Shown here: positions 1 through 8,127 of the stretch, piece after piece
How the letters are laid out: each line of letters begins with the position of its first letter
Position numbering within the stretch: the first letter of the stretch is position 1
From: Bradyrhizobium diazoefficiens
GTDB lineage: Bacteria; Pseudomonadota; Alphaproteobacteria; Rhizobiales; Xanthobacteraceae
NCBI RefSeq assembly: GCF_016616425.1
Contig: NZ_CP067101.1
Location: 2,232,001-2,296,000 of the forward strand
DNA: 64,000 nt
Direction of reading: 5' to 3'
Notes under the pieces: generated by a model
Database searches by the model: none
Seen by the model: only the letters and a program-made list of their open reading frames with translations
What the model was told of the DNA's origin: nothing
Translations under genes and position numbers: made by a program

Positions 1-591
1 CGATCAGGTGGTCGAAAAAAGTTCCCCATGTCGCCGGCACCGGAGAGCTTCTATCCTACACGAACAACATGAATTTGGTGAGGGAGCATCCTTGTTCTCC
101 GGCCGGATCACGCCAAAAGAAGGGCGCGGAGCTCGCCTTAGTTCCTGGGATGGCTGCTGCGTGATGGTCCGCTCGCGAGAATTGCATTGCTGATTTGACG
201 AGCGCGGCAAAGATGCATGCCTCGCGAAAATTTCGACATACACCCACAGCTAGAAACTTATCGAAATTCCCGCAAATGATTTCTGCCCTTTGTCGAGGGA
301 CTGTGGCGCCTCAAAGATGAGCGACAGAAGCGCTCATGCACTTACAAACATCGTATTGGACGTGGAACTTGGCGGCACGTTCGCTCTTATGTCGGCACTG
401 TGACGTCATTTTGAGCGCGCCGAATCCGACTGCGCATTTCTGACATGAGCGCATTCATCCGTGCGCCGCAAAAAGTTTGCGTGCAACGCCACAATGTCGC
501 TGCGATCACTCAACACTTTCCGGTCCGGGAAGAGACGAGTCTTCAGCATCACGATGAGCATCAGACACTCTCTCGATCGATGGAGGTTCGA
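1..591. other. No supported gene; probable upstream region of the first EPS gene
   Basis: No reading frame here looks like a protein: the short frames are arginine/cysteine-rich and mutually overlapping. The last 150 bases are in frame with the following sugar transferase, but a better start lies at 592. No convincing promoter, terminator or RNA gene was recognised. Confidence 0.5.
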
Positions 592-2022
592 ATGGCCGTG
601 GCAACCTATGGTTCTGAAAATGCGCATGCGCTGTCATCGACACGCGGTGGCGCTCTTCAAAGGCCATTTCAGATCGTCGTCATGGCGGCGGACTTTCTGC
701 TGATCTTGTTGAGTTATGCAGGGGGAGCCTCGCTATATAGCGCGGCCGTCGCTTCGGCCGCCGACGGCGCCTCGGTGGGGGCGGGGTTGTTTGTCGGCGT
801 GGTGTTCGTCGCGGTGGCCTATCTCCGGGACGTCTATGCCACGCATCGCCTCCTCAATATCGAATGGCAGCTTCGAAAGGCGGTGTTCATTTGGCTCACC
901 TCGCTGACGGTCCTTGCCGTCGCGGCCTTCCTGTTGAAGTCGACGGACAATCTGTCCCGCGGCACCGTCATCGTCTTCGCTGTGATCGGCGGAATTGGCT
1001 TGATCAGCCTTCGCTTCGTATGGCAGGCCGTGTTCGGCACGAGCTTTGCGAGAAGCCGATTGGTCGATCGCAAGGTGATCCTGCTCAGCCTCAAGCCGCT
1101 CGATTTCACCTCGAGCCGGCTCAAGGATCTGCGAAGGAACGGCTTCGACGTCACGCGCCATTTCGTGCTCGGGCCCGATCCGGATAACGGTCACTGGGAG
1201 CGGCAAATTCGCGATGTCATCCGTCAATCGCGCTCCGCTGACGTGGATGAGTACTTGCTTGCGATCGACTGGAACGAATTGCCGATGCTGCGAAAGCTGG
1301 GGCCATACTTGCGTGCCGTTCCCCAGCCCATCCGCCTGCTGCCGGATGACCCGATCGCCGATCTGGTCGCTCGTCCCTTTCTGCCGGTCAGTGGAACCGT
1401 AGCGGTTGAAATCCAGCGTCCGCCTCTCACTATTTTCGAGCGGCTGCAAAAGCGCTGTCTCGACGTTGGCGTAGCCCTGCTCGCGCTTGTGATATTGACG
1501 CCGCTGCTGCTGACCGTTGCCTTGCTGATCAAGCTGGATTCCCCGGGAACGGTGATATTCCGTCAGTCGCGCCGCGGCTTCAACGGCAGGCCGTTCGAGA
1601 TTTGGAAATTTCGAACCATGACAGTTTGCGAGAACGGCGAGACGATTGCCCAGGCGACCAAGAAGGATGCTCGAGTCACCAAGGTCGGGCGGTTCCTTCG
1701 CATGACGAGCATTGATGAGCTGCCGCAGCTGTACAATGTGCTGCGCGGGGATATGTCCCTGGTTGGGCCGCGTCCGCATGCACTCGCCCATGACAATTAT
1801 TATGACGAGCTCATCAGCAAATACGTCTATCGCCATCACATGAAGCCGGGTCTGACGGGCTGGGCCCAGGTGAACGGGTTCAGGGGCGAAACGCCGACCA
1901 TTGATCTGATGGAGAAGCGGGTCGAGTATGACGTCTGGTACGTCAGCAACTGGAGCATCTGGCTGGACCTGAAGATCATGGCCCGCACTGCGTCCGCAGT
2001 GATGTTCCAGGAAGCCTACTAG
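592..2022 (+). CDS. Undecaprenyl-phosphate sugar-1-phosphate transferase (EPS chain initiation)
   Basis: A 476-residue polyisoprenyl-phosphate hexose-1-phosphate transferase of the WcaJ/ExoY type, which loads the first sugar onto undecaprenyl phosphate at the inner membrane. The N-terminal third has several hydrophobic helices and the middle resembles the soluble CoA-binding-like domain of this family. The C-terminal third is the bacterial sugar transferase domain: a membrane-inserting helix after KRCLDVGVALLAL, then FRQSRRGFNGRPFEIWKFRT, the ELPQL.NVLRGDMSLVGPRP signature and KPGLTGWAQVNG near the end. The frame is open back to 445, but ATG 592 has GGAGG at 582-586 with five bases spacing, so it is preferred. 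It stands first in a long polysaccharide region, which fits the priming role. Which sugar is transferred cannot be read from the sequence. Confidence 0.93.
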   Translation: MAVATYGSENAHALSSTRGGALQRPFQIVVMAADFLLILLSYAGGASLYSAAVASAADGASVGAGLFVGVVFVAVAYLRDVYATHRLLNIEWQLRKAVFIWLTSLTVLAVAAFLLKSTDNLSRGTVIVFAVIGGIGLISLRFVWQAVFGTSFARSRLVDRKVILLSLKPLDFTSSRLKDLRRNGFDVTRHFVLGPDPDNGHWERQIRDVIRQSRSADVDEYLLAIDWNELPMLRKLGPYLRAVPQPIRLLPDDPIADLVARPFLPVSGTVAVEIQRPPLTIFERLQKRCLDVGVALLALVILTPLLLTVALLIKLDSPGTVIFRQSRRGFNGRPFEIWKFRTMTVCENGETIAQATKKDARVTKVGRFLRMTSIDELPQLYNVLRGDMSLVGPRPHALAHDNYYDELISKYVYRHHMKPGLTGWAQVNGFRGETPTIDLMEKRVEYDVWYVSNWSIWLDLKIMARTASAVMFQEAY

Positions 2023-2058
2023 CCGCTCAATTTCCCGATCGTCTGGAACTGCAGGAAC

Positions 2059-2346
2059 TTAGGTTCCGTCTTGCGACGATTTGCGCAAGAGCCGCGTGAT
2101 CGCATCGCGCAAGGCGAGAAGCGATGGTACGAGCACGAAGAAAGCCCCCGCCGCAGCGGAAATGATGATATGGCGAATCGAGAAGGGTTCGTTCTGCTTG
2201 ATTTCTCGTTGGCTCGGATCGATGGGCGCCGTTGAGAGCGTCGTCGCCATCGGCTCCCCAAGCGGCTTGCGCGGGGGAATCACGATCAACACGAACAGGA
2301 TGTTCAGCAGAACCCAAATAGTCAAAATCGTAAGAACGATCAGCAT
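2059..2346 (-). CDS. Small two-helix membrane protein, unknown function
   Basis: A 95-residue protein with an N-terminal hydrophobic helix (about residues 1-24, rich in L, I and V), a polar middle of about 35 residues and a second hydrophobic helix (about 57-82), followed by a basic tail. This is the pattern of a small inner-membrane protein. It is convergent with the sugar transferase, 36 bases from its stop. I do not recognise a family. Its position in the polysaccharide region is the only hint of role. Confidence 0.6.
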   Translation of the reverse strand: MLIVLTILTIWVLLNILFVLIVIPPRKPLGEPMATTLSTAPIDPSQREIKQNEPFSIRHIIISAAAGAFFVLVPSLLALRDAITRLLRKSSQDGT

Positions 2347-2879
2347 TCCGAGCCCGCCAGACAGGAACTACAACACCAGCTGAAGTTAGCTTCAGGGAAC
2401 CCAGAAAGAAAGCCGCCCGAAGTTTCCGCATTTTGAGACATCGGGGTGTCGACTTATCGATGGATAGTTGCGAGTTGGCGCACGGGCTTCGTATCCTTGC
2501 CTTTGGCTAGGGCAATAATTGCAGTTTGTGGATTCCGGACGAATACGGACAGCGTGCACACCGGGTCTGTGGCGGACCCATAGCCCGTCGTGGCCTTCTG
2601 CCGAATGCGACGGCCTGATACCAGTCCAGCAGCGCAGGCCGAGCACTTTGTTGACCGGCGCGAGTTGAAAGCGGCGATCCAGGGAGGGCTTTTTGCTCTC
2701 ACTGAGCACTCGCACTCCCCTGGATCGCACGGACGATGCTCCTCCATAGCGCTGGTCGCGATCCATGCTCGACGCAGTAGCTCTTGTGGTGGTGCCTCTG
2801 TCCACCTCGATGCGCCTGAGCATGTCGATTTGGCGCGGTCGAGCAGGGAAATCCACGTCTTCGCGGCACATGGTGGCCT

Positions 2880-3005
2880 GAGGCTGGAAGCGTCGTTGAC
2901 GAGCACCCCCAGCCCACTCCTGGCGTTGAGCGCAAGCTTTTTGCATCAGCGAGCTCGCGCCCAGATCGCTTTCGATCAGAACGACAGGTTGGTATTGAAC
3001 AGCGC
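2880..3005 (-). pseudogene. Possible relic of a tyrosine autokinase (BY-kinase) ATPase segment
   Basis: Read on the minus strand, one frame gives VVLIESDLGASSLM, resembling the Walker A' stretch of capsular tyrosine kinases (compare ILIDGDI in the intact kinase at 9672-12080). A neighbouring frame continues with GLGVLVNDASSL, resembling the GL..VL.G.A.. segment that follows in that family. The two parts are in different frames and nothing upstream gives a Walker A loop, so any such gene is dead. The rest of 2350-3190 holds only arginine/serine-rich overlapping frames with no family resemblance. The resemblance is short, so this is a weak call. Confidence 0.3.
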
Positions 3006-3263
3006 GTCTTGGCGGATGTGGAGAGCAACGCACCGGTCTTCGTCGGTGGACGAATATCGGGCCAGACAGCGAGGCATTTCACGTCAAGCTCATCTTCGAC
3101 CTCGGCCGGCGGTCCGCCGGTTGGCGCTCAGCAGTTCACGCGCAAATGCGACGCTAAAGCCAGGGCGGGCGGATTTGTGCTGCTCTCAAGGGAGACGTCA
3201 TGAGATCGTCGAATTCATTCGGTTATCGTCGCACGAACGACACTAGCCAATCAGCAAATCAAG

Positions 3264-3404
3264 ATGCTTCAGAAAACGCGAGCGGCGCTCCCTCTCACGA
3301 AGTTCAGGGAGCGGGCATTTGAAGGCGCATTTTTCGGCATTGCGCTGATTGCGATGGCAGGCTGGATTTACTTCATCGCACTGCTGCTGGTGCGACTGTT
3401 CTGA
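3264..3404 (+). CDS. Possible 46-residue single-helix membrane protein
   Basis: ATG at 3264 opens 46 codons ending at TGA 3402-3404. The N-terminal 20 residues are basic and polar; the remainder is one hydrophobic helix with aromatic residues (GWIYFIALLLV), a plausible small membrane protein. There is no good ribosome binding site directly upstream. A different frame starting at ATG 3200, with GGGAG five bases upstream, overlaps it and stops at 3322; the two could be one gene broken by a frameshift. Family not recognised. Confidence 0.3.
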   Translation: MLQKTRAALPLTKFRERAFEGAFFGIALIAMAGWIYFIALLLVRLF

Positions 3405-3693
3405 CGAGTTTAGAGAATAATGCTCCGCAGCAATATTTATCGATGCAGGCGGCGCTCTGATCAATCTGACGCCTTGAGGAAACTTGGAGTTCAAGCGACT
3501 CGATAGCGAGGACGTTCCCAGTCAGGCGGACGAGTTGGCTGCAAATGACGGCGACGTGGCGGCCGACGAGAAGCACGAGGCCGCCTGGAACGGCTGGATA
3601 GCGCAAAACGACGCCGAACAGCTCGGTGCTTTAACCTTTATTAACCATCGCGGATCCATTTTCTGATCTCGCGCTCAACCGGAAGTGCAAGCC

Positions 3694-4116
3694 ATGTTTC
3701 AACTGTTCTCGCGGGCCCGCACGCAAAACTTCCTGAGAGATCACTTCCGCTTAGAACAGACGTTCCGCGCCCGATCTTCCGAGCGTGATGCCGAGACCGA
3801 TCGTACGCGCATCGAAGCCATCATGCTGGCGATCGACAACGCGCTGCACGCGGCCGAGCGGGAGCAGTCGGGCCTGAACCGCCGTGTCGAAGACGTGCTG
3901 GCGCGGGCGGCCGTGACGTTCGGCAATGGCGACGATGAATATCTTGAGCGCGAGCCGCTGGACAGTCACCACCAGGATCTGTTCGATAAGGAGATACTGA
4001 ACGGGCAGCGCAGGCTCGCGGAACTCAGTGCCTCGATCGCCCATTTCAAATTCCTGAAAGCGACGATGTTGAGCCGCTTTCCGAGCTACCGGCCTACGGC
4101 CGGCGAATCCAACTGA
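3694..4116 (+). CDS. Hypothetical protein, charged and helical
   Basis: A 140-residue protein, rich in arginine, glutamate and alanine, with long predicted helical stretches and no signal peptide or membrane segment. ATG 3694 is chosen over the GTG at 3685 because GGAAG at 3681-3685 sits eight bases before it. The gene stands alone between the small-ORF region and a convergent secreted protein. No enzyme motif is visible and I do not recognise a family. The composition and clean ribosome binding site support it being real. Confidence 0.6.
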   Translation: MFQLFSRARTQNFLRDHFRLEQTFRARSSERDAETDRTRIEAIMLAIDNALHAAEREQSGLNRRVEDVLARAAVTFGNGDDEYLEREPLDSHHQDLFDKEILNGQRRLAELSASIAHFKFLKATMLSRFPSYRPTAGESN

Positions 4117-4277
4117 GCGCAGGCGCGGTGCGCCGACATGACGCCGCGCCGCAATATGGTGGCTGACCTCGAGCGTTAGCCGATGCCAATATCCATCGGC
4201 GGTCGCGCGGCCGTACACTACCGCGACGAAAGCTCAACTCGCTCCGACCTCGGTCGCCCCATGCAATCAGCGCTGCC

Positions 4278-4610
4278 TCAGTATTGAAAGACCAGATCGG
4301 GATTGCGGGGATTCACGTACCGAACGTAAGTCCGGGTCGGACCATAGGAGTAACGAGGTTCGTCGCTTTTGGTCCGCGGATCAACGGTATTGGGATAGGA
4401 GGCCTCAAGCGAACGGTGCCGAACATAAACTGCGGCCGGGCAACCACATCGCGGACCGCAATACGGATTCGGTCCGCGATCGATCTGGAGCAAGCTTGCT
4501 GCAACACGAGCTTTCCGCGGCGGAACGGCATAGTCGGCGGCGCGAGCTGGCATAATCGATCCTATCACAGCCGAAGTCAGTGCAACGAGGACGACATACG
4601 ATCGTGACAT
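4278..4610 (-). CDS. Small secreted protein with CGPRCGCP motif
   Basis: A 110-residue protein beginning with a classic signal peptide (hydrophobic core about residues 5-20, cleavage likely after PARA), so it is exported to the periplasm or beyond. The mature part carries a compact cysteine cluster, CGPRCGCP, around residues 51-58, followed by a tyrosine- and arginine-rich tail. AAGGAG lies at 4619-4624, eight bases before the ATG at 4610. It lies downstream of the 4782-6833 gene pair on the same strand. Function unknown; the cysteine cluster could bind a metal or form disulfides. Confidence 0.7.
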   Translation of the reverse strand: MSRSYVVLVALTSAVIGSIMPARAADYAVPPRKARVAASLLQIDRGPNPYCGPRCGCPAAVYVRHRSLEASYPNTVDPRTKSDEPRYSYGPTRTYVRYVNPRNPDLVFQY

Positions 4611-4781
4611 CGCGCTTGCTCCTTAATTGCGATCAGCCGCTCGTGCGACAGCGAGCAACGGACGGATCTTGCAGAGGCAAACTTGAACGCAGTCTGACCG
4701 AGATAGATCAGCAGATTCGTGCGCTTCGTGCTTGGGCCGTCAGTTACCCCGCATCTCGTATAGCTGTCTCGTGTCCGAATT

Positions 4782-5459
4782 TCAACCGCGCAGTGTCGCA
4801 AGGAATGACGGATCGATCGATTCAACAGCGTGTTCCAGAAAGGTCTTTCCCAGCACGGACGCTCGCCGATACGCCGACACGATTGCCGACTTCAACTCAG
4901 GCCGGCGGGTCATGATCAGCTGAATGTCGTTGCGCACGAGATCCTTGACGTCCGGAATAGCGAGCGCATCAAAGCGGGCCGCTAGGTCGATCCGAACGGG
5001 CATCAATCGCGCGTCGTTTGGTGCGATGAAGTACGCCATCTTCAGCGCCTCGACCACGACGGGATCGTGTGGGTCGCGCTGGGCCTGAAGCAGCGACAGC
5101 GCCATCCACAGTTCGGGATTGTAAGGCGAAACTGACAGCGTCTGTCTTACCCTACCGAGGATGTCGGCATGCTCTGTCGATCGGACGGTCGCCGGTCGTT
5201 GCTGGCCTAGCTCGATCGTCCGCAGCGCGGCGATCAACACATGATTGCTCTCGAGTTCCGATCCAAAGGGAGCGAGCGTTGTCGGCAGGGGGGGCACGTC
5301 GTCAGTCCAGCGCGAGCTGATTTTGGCTGCGGTGGTAGGAAATGACGTGCGCTCCAACGCTGTCAACTCTGCTATGGCCGAGGCGATCGCATAAGATCCG
5401 ACGCTTAGTGACAATGCCATCAGAAGAATGCGAAATCTACTCGAGGAAGTCATTTCCAT
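4782..5459 (-). CDS. Membrane-anchored or secreted helical (TPR-like) protein of EPS cluster
   Basis: A 225-residue protein with an N-terminal hydrophobic segment (about residues 8-30) that can act as signal peptide or membrane anchor. The rest is soluble and helical; the stretch around residues 100-145 (SPYNPELWMALSLLQAQR and a following ALKMAYFIAPND) has the spacing of tetratricopeptide repeats. It begins 33 bases downstream of the O-antigen-ligase-like gene on the same strand, so the two are probably one transcript. TPR partners of Wzy/WaaL-type proteins are common, which suggests an accessory role in polymerisation. Two ATGs (5459 and 5453) are possible starts. Confidence 0.7.
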   Translation of the reverse strand: MEMTSSSRFRILLMALSLSVGSYAIASAIAELTALERTSFPTTAAKISSRWTDDVPPLPTTLAPFGSELESNHVLIAALRTIELGQQRPATVRSTEHADILGRVRQTLSVSPYNPELWMALSLLQAQRDPHDPVVVEALKMAYFIAPNDARLMPVRIDLAARFDALAIPDVKDLVRNDIQLIMTRRPELKSAIVSAYRRASVLGKTFLEHAVESIDPSFLATLRG

Positions 5460-5492
5460 GAACAGTTCAATGTAGGGTCAATCCGATGTCGC

Positions 5493-6833
5493 TTAGGTTT
5501 TGGCAGCGCTGGTCCGGCCCGTAGATTGCGCAAGTCCAAGTGCGACCATCACGGCCACAATGATCTGGACGGTGGGATTCGAGAGGCTTGAATCAAGGAA
5601 ACTTTCGCAGAGGACAACCAGAACGCCAGCGGCTGCAGCCGCCGCGAAAAAGAAATCACGTCCTCTCCGAACGGCGCCGCGAAAGGTAACGAAGAAGATC
5701 TGGGCGGCGAAGCCCATCAGGATCACAATCGCCAGCCGTCCCGACTCGATGGCGATCAATATTGCGGTGGAAAGAGGGGCGGGCAGCGCTCCGGCGCCAA
5801 AGTCCTGATAGGAGATCGAGGTTAGTCCAAATGTTCCAACGCCATTTCCCAACCTCGGTGCATCCGAGAGCAGGCGTTCTGCCGCTGCGACCGTCTCCGG
5901 CGTGGCGCTGACGAATCCAAGCAGGCCCAAACTACCGGATTGAGAGTGCGGCATGACCATGGCGCCGGCGGTTGCTGCGAAGACCACAAACAAGATCGTC
6001 GATGGCCAGGACCGGAATCCCATGCTCCGGACAGCGGCTATGAAAATAATGGCGGTCAAGCCCAAGCCAGCAACGGCCAGCAAAGCGCCTCGTTCGAGGG
6101 TTGCCATTGCGGCGACCGCCACGCCAATTCCGAACAGACCGGAAAGAACACCGAGCCAAAGCTGGCGCAAGGCCAGATTGTGGCTTTGCTGCTGTTGCAG
6201 GTGCCGTTCGAGCGTCCTGGCAACGAGCGCGCCATTTGCCAATATCGCTAGCGCGGCCGCTGCCGGAAACGGGCTTGCAGCCGCGCCTGTGTCGGGAATC
6301 ATGCGTGCAAACAAATCATATCGGCTAAGCAGGACCTCAGCCGATATGAAAGTCGTTACAACGCACAATACGGACAAGACTGTCCTGGCCCTTTGGCGAT
6401 CTATAGTGATGGTGACCGTTGACACCAGCAGCGACGCGTTAACCAGATAGAGCAATAGGCTTCGCAACGTTGCTCCGGGATCAACGCTGATGCGGCCCGG
6501 CAGCGATGGTTGGTTCAATGCAATCGATGTGGCCGACCATATTGGGTTTGCAAGCGAAAAAGTGGGAGCCGGAAAAATCTGCAATGCCATCCAGACGACC
6601 GGAAGCAGGAATGCTGGCAAGAATCGCTTCAGTAACTGCGCAGCCAAGGCAAGTTCGGTCTTCGGCCCCGTTGCTGCGATGGCCGCCATCACCGCAGCTA
6701 CAAGCGCAAGCACGTGCTGTGCGAAAGAGCCGCTCACCATTGCCAAGATCGGAGTCGCAGCCAGCAATGCGATCAGAAGGTAGTAAGCAGTCGGCAAACT
6801 GTGAGGCTTCGAAGCGGGAATGGAGTTCATCAT
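5493..6833 (-). CDS. O-antigen ligase / Wzy-like polysaccharide polymerase
   Basis: A 446-residue integral membrane protein with about ten to twelve hydrophobic helices and a larger periplasmic loop near residues 290-345, where the segment RLGNGVGTFG matches the conserved G.G.G...F feature of the O-antigen ligase/Wzy superfamily (PF04932). Such proteins join lipid-linked repeat units or transfer chains to an acceptor on the outer face of the inner membrane. The downstream helical-repeat gene is probably co-transcribed. The window holds a second, unrelated-looking polymerase at 15893-17209. Two adjacent ATG codons at 6833 and 6830 could serve as start. Whether it is a polymerase or ligase cannot be decided from sequence. 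Confidence 0.8.
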   Translation of the reverse strand: MMNSIPASKPHSLPTAYYLLIALLAATPILAMVSGSFAQHVLALVAAVMAAIAATGPKTELALAAQLLKRFLPAFLLPVVWMALQIFPAPTFSLANPIWSATSIALNQPSLPGRISVDPGATLRSLLLYLVNASLLVSTVTITIDRQRARTVLSVLCVVTTFISAEVLLSRYDLFARMIPDTGAAASPFPAAAALAILANGALVARTLERHLQQQQSHNLALRQLWLGVLSGLFGIGVAVAAMATLERGALLAVAGLGLTAIIFIAAVRSMGFRSWPSTILFVVFAATAGAMVMPHSQSGSLGLLGFVSATPETVAAAERLLSDAPRLGNGVGTFGLTSISYQDFGAGALPAPLSTAILIAIESGRLAIVILMGFAAQIFFVTFRGAVRRGRDFFFAAAAAAGVLVVLCESFLDSSLSNPTVQIIVAVMVALGLAQSTGRTSAAKT

Positions 6834-7002
6834 GACAAAGGGCGGACGTCGGTCAGTGTTGCATAGGCAAAAATGGCAACGCGATGTCGTCTGAGAGATT
6901 GCGCAGGTCGATGGTATGACTGCTCACAGGACATACGAACTGGCCGAATGCCGTTGGCTTTCGGGATTGGCGCAGCCATAGAGTTCCTCGCAGCCGGCCG
7001 AA

Positions 7003-7647
7003 TTATCGAGCACGGCAGTCTTGCTCCAAAGCGCGGAGAGCGGTAGCCAGCGCTGCGATCGGCACCGTTCCGCGGATCGCTGCCGGCGTGGTCCCGATCT
7101 CGACGGAAAGCTCGTTCTCGTTCTGCCAGTCGCTGGCGGCAAGCTTGGACGCGTCGGCTGGCAGTAGGAGCGCTGCGCCCCTCTGGATTACAGATGCTTC
7201 GAACTCTGCCCGCTTTTTTCCTGTTGTCAGGGTCACGTTCGGCCGCGTCGAGAGTGGCAGTGGTTCGAGAACGATAAGCACAGTTTTAACACCGTCCTTC
7301 CCGCATTGCAGGTCCAATCCCGCAAGGCGACCATCCGATTTGGCACTATCGACGGCGTGCATCACGGAAACGGCGCCGGTCCCCCCGTCAGGACTTTTGC
7401 TCTTTACCAGTCGCCATCCGCCCTTAAGCTGGGTCGACTGGCTAACGGACTCGACTTGCCTGAAGGCCTCTTCATCGCAACGTCGACGCTGTTCGGTGTT
7501 GATGCCGGATCCGCAGTTTAGAAGGCCGGCACGCGGCGGCTCCGCTCGGGAGGAGCCACCGGTCAACACCAAGAGGCTGACGCAGAGCAGGGGCAGGCGC
7601 AGCATCCAAAAGGCGGACCGAATGTTCGTTGGAGCCAAATTCTTCAT
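7003..7647 (-). CDS. Secreted protein of unknown function
   Basis: A 214-residue protein with a signal peptide (hydrophobic core about residues 14-30, cleavage near SSRA). The mature part contains four well spaced cysteines (in LNCGSG, RRCDEE, LQCGKD and EQDCRAR) and a beta-rich middle. The arrangement of a single beta-rich domain around a V....LDLQC-type strand faintly resembles TagO/VasI-like type VI accessory proteins, but the similarity is too weak to name it. It is upstream of, and on the same strand as, the ligase-like gene, 169 bases away. Confidence 0.65.
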   Translation of the reverse strand: MKNLAPTNIRSAFWMLRLPLLCVSLLVLTGGSSRAEPPRAGLLNCGSGINTEQRRRCDEEAFRQVESVSQSTQLKGGWRLVKSKSPDGGTGAVSVMHAVDSAKSDGRLAGLDLQCGKDGVKTVLIVLEPLPLSTRPNVTLTTGKKRAEFEASVIQRGAALLLPADASKLAASDWQNENELSVEIGTTPAAIRGTVPIAALATALRALEQDCRAR

Positions 7648-7759
7648 CGCGTACTCAGGGGGTCTGGCGGCCCTATCGTGGAACCTAGTCCATTACATCC
7701 CGAGACTTTGTCGCCATCGGGGTGATGCTTTGACATCTACTTTTGAGAGGGAGCATTCG

Positions 7760-7773
7760 GCTTCATGTGAAGC
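7760..7773. promoter_or_regulatory. Palindrome with ATGT centre, candidate operator
   Basis: GCTTC-ATGT-GAAGC, a perfect 5-base inverted repeat around ATGT. A second palindrome with the same ATGT centre lies 36 bases downstream. Both stand between divergent genes (secreted protein and export lipoprotein). An operator role is inference. Confidence 0.3.
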
Positions 7774-7795
7774 GGCGGCCGAAGGCATGGTTCAA

Positions 7796-7809
7796 GTTCC
7801 ATGTGGAAC
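7796..7809. promoter_or_regulatory. Palindrome with ATGT centre, candidate operator
   Basis: GTTCC-ATGT-GGAAC, a perfect 5-base inverted repeat with the same four-base centre as the palindrome at 7760-7773. It lies 12 bases before the first copy of the direct repeat. Confidence 0.35.
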
Positions 7810-7820
7810 GAATGAAAATA

Positions 7821-7917
7821 GATTAGAATGCTTGTCCAAATGGGACCCATTGGGCGGGTGGCTGTGACTGCACTGCAACAGCATCCCCTATTCTCGACCG
7901 CGGCAATCCCTCCTTTT
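7821..7917. repeat. Direct repeat, copy 1, upstream of export gene
   Basis: A block of about 97 bases beginning GATTAGAATGCTTGTC is repeated 128 bases further on with only scattered substitutions and single-base gaps. The central 33 bases (from GGGCGGGTGG) are identical in both copies. Neither copy encodes a plausible protein. It lies in the gap before the Wza-type gene. Confidence 0.85.
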
Positions 7918-7930
7918 CCCCTGGAACTTG

Positions 7931-7948
7931 TGCATCGTGTTCGATGCA
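7931..7948. promoter_or_regulatory. Palindrome between the two direct repeats
   Basis: TGCATCG and CGATGCA form 7-base arms around TGTT. The palindrome ends exactly where the second copy of the direct repeat begins. It could be a protein-binding site or a hairpin. Confidence 0.35.
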
Positions 7949-8048
7949 GATTAGAATGCTTGTCGAAATGGGGACTCATTGGGGCGGGTGGCTGTGACTG
8001 CACTGCAACAGCATTCCCTTATTCTCGACCGCGGCAGTCTCTCCTTAT
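7949..8048. repeat. Direct repeat, copy 2, upstream of export gene
   Basis: Second copy of the block at 7821-7917, offset by 128 bases and ending about 80 bases before the start of the polysaccharide export gene. If the block carries a promoter or operator, the duplication would give two copies in tandem. Confidence 0.85.
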
Positions 8049-8127
8049 TCTAACCATTTGCGGCGGTTTCGTTGGCGGCACTTCGGGATTTGGCCAGGCC
8101 TGAACTGGCAAGTGATGGGGATCAGCC

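Noticed and set aside
733..1839. Long minus-strand reading frame antisense to the sugar transferase
   Set aside because: It mirrors codon bias of the real gene; its product is charged and lacks any motif, while the plus strand carries complete family signatures.
7821..8048. CRISPR array
   Set aside because: Only two units, far too long, no spacer pattern, no cas gene.
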